Assembly: GCA_013215145.1 (NCBI GenBank)
Contig: JABSRP010000002.1
Span: 1-64,000 of the forward strand
DNA from: Pseudobacteriovorax sp.
GTDB taxonomy: Bacteria; Bdellovibrionota_B; Oligoflexia; Oligoflexales; Oligoflexaceae
Direction: 5' to 3'
Length of the DNA: 64,000 nucleotides
The notes under the pieces are model-generated. The model did not search any database and was not told the origin of the DNA. It saw nothing but the letters and a program-made list of their open reading frames with translations. Of this stretch, positions 27,086 through 36,011 are shown piece after piece (the stretch's first letter is position 1; each line of letters begins with the position of its first letter). Both the position numbers and the translations under genes were made by a program.

Positions 27086-28899
27086 AATACGTCTCCGTAA
27101 CTGTTGGAGCAACGTCGATACACAGTTGCTCGAGCCATTCCATATCTTTCTAATACCCCAAGCCCCACAAGTTCCGACAAATCGCGTCTGGCCGTTGCTG
27201 AGGAGATTCCGTGGGTCTCGCGATAAGATTTTGGATCTAGAAAATCCAAATTTTGATCTTCAATGATTTTGATCTGTCGTGAGTTAAGAACACGCAGACT
27301 ACTGCTCATATCTTTTGGCTTTTCGCCCGATATCACGACTCGGCTAGTACTATCCGAAACCCTAGGAGTTTCTAATCCAATACTGCCGAGGAGAATATGA
27401 TCGACGTCTTTTGCAATCCGATACTGTTGTTGGTCGCTAATCAGCCAATGGCCATAGTCTCCTAAGACATGACGTAGTCTTGAGACGAGTCGGTACAATA
27501 ACGGATCATGCTTCCTTGGATTGTACCTGTAGTCCCAAATTAATGTGACAAGTTGCTCTTTCGTTTTCGGCCCTCTCGACACGGCCCGCAACAAATCACG
27601 CATAGGTTTACTAAAACCCGAAGAACAAAAATGTACCTGCCCTTGATCCACAATAAGCAGTGTTTTAGGTATTGGATCAGCATAAATCGTTTTTTTTCCA
27701 GAGGAAAAGCCAAGGGCTCGCGGTAAAAGCCCGAGATAACCAGATTCAATGATTTTATCCACTGCTATACGCCCTCTAGCAAAGGCTTCGTCCATCAGGT
27801 CACCAAGTAAATCCTCACCGACCTGCCTTCTGAGACCAGAGGGAATCTCTCCCCGCCTCAGGGCATTTCTGAGACTAATGGCACGAATAGGTTTACGACG
27901 AAGTCTTTGAAGGAGAGTTTCTTCATCTTCCCTAAGATGCCCTCCAGCATCATGGCAGTAGCCATTTTTTGCGCTTAGAAGTTGGAGCTGAAGTGCTTGA
28001 TCTGTATCTGGATCGATTTTGGTTAGAGCGCGATCAACCTTGGCTATTGCTTCCAAATTATGCCCCTTAATATGAGCGATTCTTGCAAGTTTAGCATCTA
28101 GCAGAGCTCTTTGCCTAAGACTGTGTCCTGCAGAAATGTGAACCGCCGCCTGACTGAGGACGTCCTCTGCTTCTTTCCGCTGCCCCATATGTAAGAGTTG
28201 ATCGGAAAGTTCAAGCATTAAGTTTGTCACGGAATAGTTATTGTTCCGATTTCCAGTTCTAATCAGTTTTCTAAGACTCTCAGTACAATCATCTAAGATG
28301 CCGTGCTGAGCCATATAGATTTGACTCGTTAGCTTTGTCGACTGAACGAACCCCCCAGAGCCTAGACATTCGGCAAGTTGCCTAGCTTGCCTTAACTCAG
28401 ATAAACCTCGCCCTACCTGCCCAACTTGGACTAAACTATGGCCTAAAAGATCGTGAGCCAAAGCGCGTCCATAAAAGAACTCAGCAAGTAACGCCTCGTT
28501 TGCGGCTCGGGAAGCCAGCATTCTAGATAGATTAAAACGACATTTAAAATAAGCATAGAATGCGAGCCCTTGTAGAGCAAAAAATCGATCGCGGTGTGAG
28601 CCTCCGCGACTTTCCTGAAGATTTTTCATAAAGAGTTTAGCAGCTCTTTGATAGTCTGAATGGCGACAAGTTGTAATCGCGTGATAAAAACGAGCTTCTA
28701 TTTGCTGACCAAGAAGCATTTCGTCCCAAATATCACTTTGGCAAAGGAGTTTGGTTTCCTCTTTACGCCCAGTGAAGCTCAAGGCCCCAATCACCAAATG
28801 TGCAATGACAGGAGTCAGAGCCTTGCGTCCACTGTCGATGGTGGACTCGAGAACCGAACGATAATCACCCCGATAAAACTGAGCTTCTAGCTGGGACAC
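27082..28899 (-). CDS. large regulator: TPR-like repeats plus two winged-helix domains
   Basis: 605 residues. Residues 1-310 are helical TPR-like repeats (ALAHDLLGHSLVQVGQVGRGL, AKLARIAHIKGHNLEAIAKV). Around 430-500 there is an OmpR-like winged helix (LLRAVSRGPKTKEQLVTLIW, then RLVSRLRHVLGDYG), and at about 545-600 a second, DeoR/Fic-type winged helix (YRETHGISSATARRDLSELV, GVLERYG). It therefore probably binds DNA and senses a protein or ligand through the repeats. Its stop overlaps the next start (ATGA). The combination is unusual but I know similar proteins from Bdellovibrio-like genomes. Confidence 0.78.
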   Translation of the reverse strand: MSQLEAQFYRGDYRSVLESTIDSGRKALTPVIAHLVIGALSFTGRKEETKLLCQSDIWDEMLLGQQIEARFYHAITTCRHSDYQRAAKLFMKNLQESRGGSHRDRFFALQGLAFYAYFKCRFNLSRMLASRAANEALLAEFFYGRALAHDLLGHSLVQVGQVGRGLSELRQARQLAECLGSGGFVQSTKLTSQIYMAQHGILDDCTESLRKLIRTGNRNNNYSVTNLMLELSDQLLHMGQRKEAEDVLSQAAVHISAGHSLRQRALLDAKLARIAHIKGHNLEAIAKVDRALTKIDPDTDQALQLQLLSAKNGYCHDAGGHLREDEETLLQRLRRKPIRAISLRNALRRGEIPSGLRRQVGEDLLGDLMDEAFARGRIAVDKIIESGYLGLLPRALGFSSGKKTIYADPIPKTLLIVDQGQVHFCSSGFSKPMRDLLRAVSRGPKTKEQLVTLIWDYRYNPRKHDPLLYRLVSRLRHVLGDYGHWLISDQQQYRIAKDVDHILLGSIGLETPRVSDSTSRVVISGEKPKDMSSSLRVLNSRQIKIIEDQNLDFLDPKSYRETHGISSATARRDLSELVGLGVLERYGMARATVYRRCSNSYGDVL

Positions 28900-29050
28900 G
28901 ATGTTTCCTCCTCAGCTCACTATGCCTTGGAACAAAAAAGCTAAAAATCTTGCGTCATACGATCTAACTCTGTCTTGTCACAGAAGAGGCTGGCTGTCTC
29001 CCCTTCTTAACTCTCCATTTATGAGCGGATTTGAGCGAATTTTTCTATTT

Positions 29051-29491
29051 CTACCGCGACTCCCCACCTTTGTCGAGAGCCAAAATAATAGGACTTACCT
29101 CGATGCTCACATTTCCCGCTAAGGCCTGGGACACAAGGCACATCATCTTGGCCCTCTCAAATACGTCAATCTTTAGTTGGTCCGGCTGATTAACCCTGAC
29201 AGTAGGTCGTAATATGATACGCTTAACTTTCGGTGGAGGGCCTAACTCGGTATCCATATGAGCCTTCAATGCCAGTGTATGTTTAATAGATCGTTTCTCT
29301 AAAACGATTCCCAAGGTGATGAGATAACACGATCCGACGGCATTGAGTAATAAGTCTTCTGGACTAGCTCCTAAGCCTATTCCGCCAAACTCTCTAGGTA
29401 GGCTGATAACGGATTCAAATCCTGGATTTTTGATAAACCCTTCACCCGCAAAACCGCCGCCCCATACCGCGTTTAGTTCAGTTGTGTGCAT
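29051..29491 (-). CDS. OsmC/Ohr-family protein
   Basis: 146 residues, last gene of the ten-gene operon, two bases after the methyltransferase stop, with AAAGGAGAC upstream. OsmC/Ohr proteins reduce organic hydroperoxides with a Cys pair. The first Cys is seen in the typical segment LLLNAVGSCYLITLG; a second lies in KMMCLVSQALAG, as expected for the family. The usual ligand-pocket Arg or Glu cannot be judged. In this operon it may protect against, or act on, reactive aromatic intermediates (inference). Confidence 0.85.
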   Translation of the reverse strand: MHTTELNAVWGGGFAGEGFIKNPGFESVISLPREFGGIGLGASPEDLLLNAVGSCYLITLGIVLEKRSIKHTLALKAHMDTELGPPPKVKRIILRPTVRVNQPDQLKIDVFERAKMMCLVSQALAGNVSIEVSPIILALDKGGESR

Positions 29492-29493
29492 CT

Positions 29494-30120
29494 TTAGTCT
29501 CCTTTTTTCAAAACGAGGGTCAAACTCTGTGGATGATACTCGCGCGGTCCCATAAACTGCCCTTCTATACTATCGAGGTGCTTTAGCGGCTTGAGGATAT
29601 CTTTTAGCTGAGCCTCACTGTAGCGATGAGGCCCTACCCCTGGATCAAGCTCTGAGGACGCAGCAAAGGATTTTAAAATAAGAATTCCTTGATCTTTTAA
29701 GTTCGGTAGAATTCTATCGATATAAGAGAATACTTGAGCAGGTGAAAGGACATGAAAGCAGCCCCGATCGACTATAGCGTCCACGGCTCTAACACGCCTT
29801 GCCGCAAAAACATCTTCAACTAAGAACTCGAGTTTTTCATGGGGTAAGAATGAATCTTGAGCCATAGCTATGGCCTCTTGAGAGACATCAGTGCCTATGA
29901 TCCGATAGCCCCGATCAGCCATGAGATGAGATTGGGTACCCTCGCCACAACCAAGGTCCCAAACAAGCGAATCAATTGGTACAAATCTATCTAAAGCCTT
30001 TACCACATCAGCATCGAGTTCTTGGGTGAACCAAGGCAGCTGGTCACGGGATACCTCTGAAAAAACCGTTTGCCAATCGGGATGCCTCTTTGTTTTTTGA
30101 GAGGCAGTTACAATTTTCAT
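29494..30120 (-). CDS. class I SAM-dependent methyltransferase
   Basis: 208 residues. The ATG at 30120 has GGAGG eight bases upstream, located in the end of the preceding gene; an earlier in-frame TTG is unlikely. The Rossmann SAM site is VWDLGCGEGTQSHLM with the following acidic IIGTDVSQEA. The pattern is like the TehB/thiopurine group of small-molecule methyltransferases. Its place in the operon suggests O-, N- or carboxyl-methylation of the aromatic product or intermediate. The exact acceptor is unknown. Confidence 0.88.
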   Translation of the reverse strand: MKIVTASQKTKRHPDWQTVFSEVSRDQLPWFTQELDADVVKALDRFVPIDSLVWDLGCGEGTQSHLMADRGYRIIGTDVSQEAIAMAQDSFLPHEKLEFLVEDVFAARRVRAVDAIVDRGCFHVLSPAQVFSYIDRILPNLKDQGILILKSFAASSELDPGVGPHRYSEAQLKDILKPLKHLDSIEGQFMGPREYHPQSLTLVLKKGD

Positions 30121-30122
30121 TT

Positions 30123-30464
30123 TCAAGCCTCCTCTAGTATTTGTTGCTCAATCTCCAGTGTTAATGATCCTGGCCCTTTTAAATAAGCCGAACGCACCTT
30201 CCAAGGACGGGTTGTCGGTTCCTCAATCACTTCGTTTCCTTCCGCCACCAATTCCTTAAATCTCTGATCGCAAGATGCCGTTCGGAAAGCCAATGTCATT
30301 TTAGTATCAGTATCGGCATCTTCAATTACTAAAGTCATTGACCCTAAATCAAAGTAGGCGAGGCGATGATTCTGAAATATTGGCTCCTTTTCTAATGTTC
30401 GCTCAAACCATATTTTTGCTTTCATAAACTCTCGAAAAAGCACATGGCAATGATTTAATTCCAT
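30123..30464 (-). CDS. VOC-superfamily protein (glyoxalase/dioxygenase fold)
   Basis: 113 residues, one VOC domain. Typical elements are NHCHVLFREFMKAKIWFERTL (the first beta-alpha unit, here without a clear catalytic role), LAYFDLGSMTLVIED, and a late SLTLEIEQQ strand. Its start overlaps the end of the cupin gene by ten bases. VOC proteins include glyoxalases, ring-cleaving dioxygenases and resistance proteins that sequester compounds; here self-protection or an isomerase-like step are possible. Metal ligands are not clearly complete, so binding without catalysis is a fair alternative. Confidence 0.8.
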   Translation of the reverse strand: MELNHCHVLFREFMKAKIWFERTLEKEPIFQNHRLAYFDLGSMTLVIEDADTDTKMTLAFRTASCDQRFKELVAEGNEVIEEPTTRPWKVRSAYLKGPGSLTLEIEQQILEEA

Positions 30465-30916
30465 GACGGCTCCTCCGGAGCGGCCTCTTCCCTAAGAGCC
30501 AAACCTCCTAGATTCTGCAGAAGAGGGGTGTTCTCGCAAGCGATATACTCAACATCCTGATAGGACGAATCGTTCACGTGACGATGCCAGCTCCAGATGG
30601 GAACGTAGATAGCGTCTCCTTGTTTCCATAAGATTTTTTTATCACCGATCTCACTATATCCAGATCCTTTGGTCACATAAATTAGAGTCTCATAACTATG
30701 GCGATGACGATTCGTTGCTTGTCCCGGGGTCAATCCACCAATCGTCATACTGATCGTTTTTGAAGGAAGATCGACGATACCAACTTGATGACCACGCTCA
30801 GACTCAAAATCGTGATTTTTAGCCGATTTTAACACCTGCTCGTGGGTAAGTTTCTCAGGATACTCCACTTCGATGGTCTTTTTAGTACGATGAAAGTCTT
30901 TAGAGCTATAATTCAT
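30455..30916 (-). CDS. cupin-domain protein
   Basis: 153 residues. The ATG at 30916 overlaps the preceding TGA as ATGA and has AGGGAG upstream; the longer frame starts inside that gene. The cupin motif 1 is clear in GQATNRHRHSYETLIYVTKG (H, H and E metal ligands), and motif 2 in GDAIYVPIWSWHRHVN (His ligand). It is a small single-domain cupin, as in dioxygenases, decarboxylases or isomerases acting on small aromatics. In this operon it is a candidate tailoring enzyme. Confidence 0.88.
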   Translation of the reverse strand: MNYSSKDFHRTKKTIEVEYPEKLTHEQVLKSAKNHDFESERGHQVGIVDLPSKTISMTIGGLTPGQATNRHRHSYETLIYVTKGSGYSEIGDKKILWKQGDAIYVPIWSWHRHVNDSSYQDVEYIACENTPLLQNLGGLALREEAAPEEPSWN

Positions 30917-31620
30917 GTCATCTCCCTTTGCCATAGACATGAGCTTTCGTCAACGCACACACCATCTAACATGGCACAACGCTGATGAATGACCCTATCC
31001 GCAGCTGCCCTTAGTAAATCGATACCCTCTGGATGAGTTTTTAGCTCTCTATCAATGATGGTCTTCATGATCAGTGCATGCTCGTCATCCTCATCCCTAT
31101 GGAGGATATAGAATCCTAAAATATTTCCCGATACTCCCACCTTTTGAAAGCCTTCTATGATGCGTCCATAAATCAGAGGAACGATAGCCTCTGCTCCTAG
31201 ACAAAGAGCTCCCAATCCAGTCCACTGATTCTCACGACACTGCTGCATCATCGTATGAATCATGAGGGTGGTTTGCGGAAAAGGCTGATGATGACTGGGA
31301 TCGATCTGTAATTGACGCAACATACCGCGAAATAGCTGTGCATGGGACACCTCTGCCACGTTTCCCAGGCCTAGTTCCTCAGCCAGGTTTTCTGCTAAAA
31401 GCGAACGACTTTCCTCATGCTCAATATGTGACATTAAAGCACATAGGTACCGAGTAAAGTTTCTAGCATAATAATAATGTTGGATCGTAAATCGAATGAG
31501 CTCATCTTTAGCAACGGACCCCTCTCTACACTTGGTCAACAACCTAGTATTGTCGATTCTTTCGATCCATTTCGGATCGATTAGATGATCCCAATGCGAG
31601 TCAATATAAGGATTAGACAT
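30913..31620 (-). CDS. haem-oxygenase-like diiron oxidase (HDO), CADD/PqqC-like fold
   Basis: 235 residues. The likely diiron ligands are all present: E81 or E82 (ENLAEELG), H93 (VSHAQLF), E144 (LGAEAIVP), and H174, D178 and H181 in HRDEDDEH (an H-x3-D-x2-H pattern). The length and the ligand spacing are like those of CADD and related iron-containing redox enzymes. Members use O2 for N-oxygenation, C-C cleavage, decarboxylation, or (CADD) p-aminobenzoate formation. Its neighbours make an aminohydroxybenzoate, so amine oxidation or ring tailoring is plausible. It overlaps the ligase end by eight bases. Confidence 0.85.
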   Translation of the reverse strand: MSNPYIDSHWDHLIDPKWIERIDNTRLLTKCREGSVAKDELIRFTIQHYYYARNFTRYLCALMSHIEHEESRSLLAENLAEELGLGNVAEVSHAQLFRGMLRQLQIDPSHHQPFPQTTLMIHTMMQQCRENQWTGLGALCLGAEAIVPLIYGRIIEGFQKVGVSGNILGFYILHRDEDDEHALIMKTIIDRELKTHPEGIDLLRAAADRVIHQRCAMLDGVCVDESSCLWQREMT

Positions 31621-33261
31621 GGGCTCTCCCCTCTTCTATCTGCGATGCCGCGATACGCAATTGCCGTTTCAATACTTTCCCAGTGGTTCCCAAAGGAATC
31701 CTAGAGGTTTCCACCAGAGTTACTTTTGAAATTGGGTTCAGCTTGCAACTGATTAAATAGGTATTAAACGTCTTTAATAGCTCTTCACCATGATAACGAT
31801 CAGAGTTTTGGCAGCGTAGATACACTTCTGCCTGCTCACTATTGTCTCGGGAATGGCTCTTCACGACTGAGCAGTCGATAATAAAAGGAAACTGAGACAT
31901 GAGGTATTCTTCTGTTTGAAGGCTATAAACAGGCCCACGACTTGTGTGAATCACATCCGGAATACGATCGACATGATAAAAATAACCTTCTTCGTCATAG
32001 TAGGCTAGATCTCCTGTCAAAAAATACCCTTGAATTTTGGATCGCATGGTCAAGGCAGTATCATTCCAGTAGCCGGATGTCACAGATGGTGCTTTGACCG
32101 CTAAGCGCCCTACTTTACCTGGTCCAAGAGATTTGTCTTCGTCAGAAAAAACGGATGCTTCAACCCAATCCAAAGGTTTACCGACACAGCGATTATAATG
32201 ATTAGTTGAAGGTGTATGAACGTGGCGAAATAGGGAAAAGCCCATTTCGGAGGATCCCATTCCATCGATAAAAACCGATCCTGGACGCATACTCCCATCT
32301 TCTTCATGTTGGCCGTAGGAAATCAAAGTTCGTATGTGAGTTTCATGAGCAGCATCGCCACCATTAAACCATAGCCGAACTGAAGACAAATCAAAGGCTG
32401 ACATACCTTGTTCAGTCATTTCTACATAAGTCTGTGGAAAGGAAACTATCATGGACGGTCTAAAGGATTCGATCTCTTTAACACTGCGGCACCCGAATGG
32501 TCGGAACAAATAAAGACTGGTGTCCCGCTAAGCAGCGCTAAAGTTAAGTAAGCAATAGCACAATTATGGGAATGCGGTAAAGAGGACAGGATCCGTTCGC
32601 CTCCATGAATCCGGGGAAACTTCAATCGATAGCGGATACCATAGAAAAACTTTTCGTGTTCTAGGATGACGGCTTTAGGCACACCAGTGGTCCCTGAAGA
32701 ATGAGCAATCATAATAGGATCATCGGCAGCATGCTTGTAGTCATCACGATTAGATAAAGGCGTTGCTTTAGGATCAATGTCTTGCAGGGAAAAAATTGGT
32801 GCCTCAGATTTCAAACGTAGACGCAAAAGCATCGGCAAATGATGCTCATCGGAGTAGATGGCACGACATTGGACTCTTTCTAGATATTTTTCCAGTAAAT
32901 CCGCGGGCATATTGCCATTGATCAAAACCGGAATAGCTCCCAGAATAACAAGAGACAAATAATGAACCAGGTATTCAATACCATCATCAAGATAGATGGC
33001 TACGGGATCTCCGGTAGATATCCCTTGCTTTCTATACCAAGAGGCAATCTTTCGGGATAGATTATCGATTTGGTTAAGGCTAAGGGTTTGGTAAGCCCCC
33101 CATGGGGTCTGTAAAGGTAGCTGTAAAAAAAGAATAGGATCATCTAGTTTTGAGTTCACTTGCATGGCTGTTCTTAAGAAGTTACCTGCACCGATTTGCG
33201 GATCCGCACTTATGGTAGCTCTGAGGTTATCGGATACTAACGTGTCTACATGGGTCGTCAT
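31613..33261 (-). pseudogene. AMP-forming acyl/aryl ligase, split by a frameshift
   Basis: Two open frames make up one adenylate-forming enzyme. The N-terminal part (33261 to about 32475) has the P-loop-like SSGTTGVPKAV and SLPHSHNCAIAYL. The C-terminal part (about 32490 to 31613, one base back) has NGGDAAHETHI, DGMGSSEMGFS, GDLAYYDEEGYFYHVDRIPD and GKVLKRQL. The jump is between AVLK and EIESF; restoring one G in TTAAAGAGATC would mend it, and a -1 slip at TTAAAG would also join the frames. Start: AAAGGAG before ATG at 33261. It is either a recent mutation, a sequencing error, or a frameshifted gene; the other genes of the operon are intact. Confidence 0.85.
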
Positions 33262-33271
33262 AGCCTCTCCT

Positions 33272-34465
33272 TTAATAGGTTATCGCAGAATGCCAAGAAT
33301 CATCTGCTGATAGCAGGTACTTTGGCTTCGAAAATTTTGTTTCTTTCATGAGATGGTCTCTAGGGAGTATATCTTCCACATAGCTGATGGTTATGGGTAA
33401 TCGCAGCTTCATCTCTAATTCAGCTAGGGCATTAGAAAAGGGGCGATCAACTTCGACCTTCAAACGATCTCCCATCCATTTAGCACGCCATAGACAATCT
33501 CCAGGCAACTCTAGCAACGAGAACAATGCCTCTTCAATATCTATGGGAAATACAGGACCATCAGGCCCACTGATGGCCGATTCTTTACGTCCCAGGACTT
33601 CGATAGTACGGAATCTTGATCCACAACCACAGGAATCTGCGGCTCCCAACCTTACCACATCACCTAGGTTATATCTCACAAGAGGCATAGCCTGCCGGTG
33701 AAGACTCGTCACTACCAAGGATCCACAGTTTTGCGCGACCTTATCGACAAGTTCGAAATAGAGACGATCCTCCCAAAGATGCATGTTGCCATGACTACAC
33801 TGACCGCCTAAGCTACCGGTCTCCGTACTACCATAGTCGCAAAAAATCGGACGCCCCCAAAACGATTCCATTGCTTTTTTCCGACTAGGTGCCAAGCTTT
33901 CTCCTGCCACCAGGAAAGCTCTTAGATGCGGAAACGATGTTATAGGATTGAGATTTAGCTGCCGAGCAGCCTTTGCCCACAAACAAACCTCAGTTGGAAG
34001 ACACCAAACTGCTGTAATGGGAAGATCAGAGAGCAGACGTAGGACTTTCGGATAGGACATATTTGTCGTTCGATTGCTTCCTGGAACTACGGTAGCCCCA
34101 ACCATCTCAGCAGCGCGATGCATTTGATGAGCTGTTGTCACTAAGGAATAGGGAGTTTTTATGAAGATCCAATCGTTTTCTGAAACATTGATAGCATTTC
34201 TCAGGAACCTACTTACCACATCCTGCCAATCCGCTTCGGTAAAAAAGCTAGCTGTCGGCTTTCCACTGGTCCCAGATGATTCATGATAGCTTGCTATTTG
34301 ACGATGAGGCAGTGCAAGCAAGCCAAAAGGATAGCTATCCCTAAGATCACTCTTCGTGGTAAGAGGAATATTCTCCCATGAAGAGTTTGGCAACCGATCC
34401 TGATAAAACGCAGTTTTCCTAGCTCTATTGAGAACATCGCTCAATATAGGATTTAGTGTTTCCAT
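33272..34465 (-). CDS. PaaK-type phenylacetate-CoA ligase family enzyme
   Basis: 397 residues, shorter than PaaK (about 440). The adenylation core has SYHESSGTSGKPTASFF (phosphate-binding loop) and GSTETGSLGG; the motif DVVRLGAADSCGCGSRFRTI includes three cysteines near the C-terminal hinge, as in PaaK-type enzymes. The catalytic lysine of the small domain is probably in KETKFSKPKYLL. Such ligases activate aryl acids with ATP to acyl-AMP or thioester. Here it likely activates 3,4-AHBA or the partner acid. Its start overlaps the amidohydrolase end by 13 bases. Confidence 0.88.
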   Translation of the reverse strand: METLNPILSDVLNRARKTAFYQDRLPNSSWENIPLTTKSDLRDSYPFGLLALPHRQIASYHESSGTSGKPTASFFTEADWQDVVSRFLRNAINVSENDWIFIKTPYSLVTTAHQMHRAAEMVGATVVPGSNRTTNMSYPKVLRLLSDLPITAVWCLPTEVCLWAKAARQLNLNPITSFPHLRAFLVAGESLAPSRKKAMESFWGRPIFCDYGSTETGSLGGQCSHGNMHLWEDRLYFELVDKVAQNCGSLVVTSLHRQAMPLVRYNLGDVVRLGAADSCGCGSRFRTIEVLGRKESAISGPDGPVFPIDIEEALFSLLELPGDCLWRAKWMGDRLKVEVDRPFSNALAELEMKLRLPITISYVEDILPRDHLMKETKFSKPKYLLSADDSWHSAITY

Positions 34466-35220
34466 TGCAACACCTTATCTAGAATCGCATTTGTATTCTC
34501 ATAAAGCATCATGTCTCTCTGAGATCTTGTCAGGCCTATCTGATCATACTTGCTTAACTCTACAAGAGGGTGTTGCAAGGGGTATTCAGATCCAAAAATA
34601 ATACGATTGGTTGGTAGAATATCGATCGCCTTCGCCAAGGTGGCAAAAAAACATCCCGATGTTTCGTAGAAGATATTATCAATATCACGAATGAGATCTA
34701 TGGCATGAAAATCCATAGGTCCCACTCCCGCATGCCCCAAAATGAATACCATATCGGGGTGGGCTTGGGCCATTGTGACAAAGTCTTTCACCTCGACGCC
34801 AACCCTTGTGAGACAGTGACTATAGACTGGATGACTAGCCTTACATGCGATTTCCAAAAGACGACAAACGCTTTCGTCTCTAAAAGAAAAGTCATGGATG
34901 ATAGGCGCCAACTTTAAGCCATAAAAATCTGAGGCCAAGGAAGGGTAAACGACTTGATCTACTTCGGGATTAGCAAAGAAGAATGGAAAGAGTCTTTCAC
35001 TATGCTGCTGACATAATTTGGCAATCAACTGGTTGTCGCAGGTAATCTCGTTGGATTTTTTTGATCTAAGTTCTGTCGGTAATGCGAGCTCGTTTTGATG
35101 CAACAAACCACCGCCGACTACGAAGCTTTTTTCAATATAAGATCGATCCATAGAGGACAGGAGTAAGTCTAAATGCTTTTGAGTCGGCTTCAGATGACAG
35201 TGGCTGTCAAAGTACTGCAT
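34453..35220 (-). CDS. amidohydrolase-family (ACMSD-like) metal-dependent enzyme
   Basis: 255 residues, TIM-barrel amidohydrolase_2 type. Metal ligands are H7 and H9 (DSHCHL), H135 (VYSHC) and H163 (LGHAG). The usual barrel-end Asp of the F-G-S-D-Y-P motif is Glu here (FGSEYP, E212). The family includes aromatic decarboxylases (ACMSD, gamma-resorcylate decarboxylase) and the benzoxazole-forming NatAM-type enzymes. The context (3,4-AHBA synthesis genes and ligases) makes oxazole ring closure the first hypothesis, with decarboxylation the second. The start overlaps the aldolase end by 14 bases; GAGG lies six bases before it. Confidence 0.86.
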   Translation of the reverse strand: MQYFDSHCHLKPTQKHLDLLLSSMDRSYIEKSFVVGGGLLHQNELALPTELRSKKSNEITCDNQLIAKLCQQHSERLFPFFFANPEVDQVVYPSLASDFYGLKLAPIIHDFSFRDESVCRLLEIACKASHPVYSHCLTRVGVEVKDFVTMAQAHPDMVFILGHAGVGPMDFHAIDLIRDIDNIFYETSGCFFATLAKAIDILPTNRIIFGSEYPLQHPLVELSKYDQIGLTRSQRDMMLYENTNAILDKVLQWKH

Positions 35221-36004
35221 AGCGAACCTCGGTTGACGTATATGGCTGTAGGATTTCTTTTTTCATCCTTATAAGCAGCTGAGATGGATCCTTCTGACAA
35301 AATACATTCCTTCCAATACAGACCCCCTTAACACTTTCATACCGTAGGCATCGTTTAATCCCTTCCAAAAGATCCTTAGAAGACATCATATTTCCCCCAG
35401 CAATCAACAAACGAGACGCCAGTTGATGCCCTTGGAAAATATCATGAATGGCCTGAGACTCTGGCATGGCTATTTTGATAAAATCACAGCCTAACTCGCT
35501 GCTAGCCCGAATGAGGTGTCGTTGACGTTGAATGGCCTCCTCATACTCCATATTGGTCTTTTTATCATAAATCATCGCAAGTACAGGCATCTGAGATCGC
35601 TTGGCATTATCGGTGATGGCCCCTAATGATTCCCAGTTTTCATGATCGTTGTCCCCATCAAAGTTAAACTGAACCGAAATACCATCACAGCCCATATAAA
35701 CAGCTTGTTCAACCGATGAAACAAGTCTTTTGTTATTGACTCTGAGAGAGAGCAACGGCATTCCATTTATATGGAGGATTAGGCCTTTGCCGAAACTTAA
35801 GCCGGCGTCGACGATTCGTTCCATCAAGCCTTTATGCGCAATGAGTGCCTGATGAGGACTATATTTTAGCCAAGCCAATTCATGTATCGAAGCAAGACCC
35901 GGCACATCTCCCATGGTGAATCCATGATCCATCGGGATCACAATAGAGCTGTCAGAATCAGCATGAACCAATCGGTTCAGCCTAATTTTTTTAGCGGCTT
36001 CCAT
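35207..36004 (-). CDS. ADH synthase-like aldolase (GriI/MJ0400 type)
   Basis: The ATG at 36004 (GAGG upstream) gives 265 residues; the 36091 frame start overlaps the upstream gene and lacks support. It is a class I DeoC/LacD-type TIM barrel: IPMDHGFTMG near the N-terminus, and K177 in DFIKIAMPES as the Schiff-base lysine. Archaeal homologues condense L-aspartate-4-semialdehyde with a sugar phosphate to 2-amino-3,7-dideoxyheptulosonate; the GriI branch uses DHAP to make the precursor of 3,4-AHBA. Paired with the DHQ synthase II-like gene it fits the second use. It starts seven bases after the upstream stop. Confidence 0.88.
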   Translation of the reverse strand: MEAAKKIRLNRLVHADSDSSIVIPMDHGFTMGDVPGLASIHELAWLKYSPHQALIAHKGLMERIVDAGLSFGKGLILHINGMPLLSLRVNNKRLVSSVEQAVYMGCDGISVQFNFDGDNDHENWESLGAITDNAKRSQMPVLAMIYDKKTNMEYEEAIQRQRHLIRASSELGCDFIKIAMPESQAIHDIFQGHQLASRLLIAGGNMMSSKDLLEGIKRCLRYESVKGVCIGRNVFCQKDPSQLLIRMKKEILQPYTSTEVRYAVL

Positions 36005-36011
36005 GATGACC

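Noticed and set aside
32470..32500. Programmed -1 frameshift in the ligase
   Set aside because: TTAAAG can slip but the preceding base does not form a good X-XXY-YYZ heptamer and no stimulatory hairpin is obvious, so a mutation or sequencing error is simpler.
31613..32509. Two separate ligase-like genes (31613-32509 and 32449-33261)
   Set aside because: They carry complementary halves of one adenylate-forming enzyme and meet at a single-base frame change, so I treat them as one broken gene.
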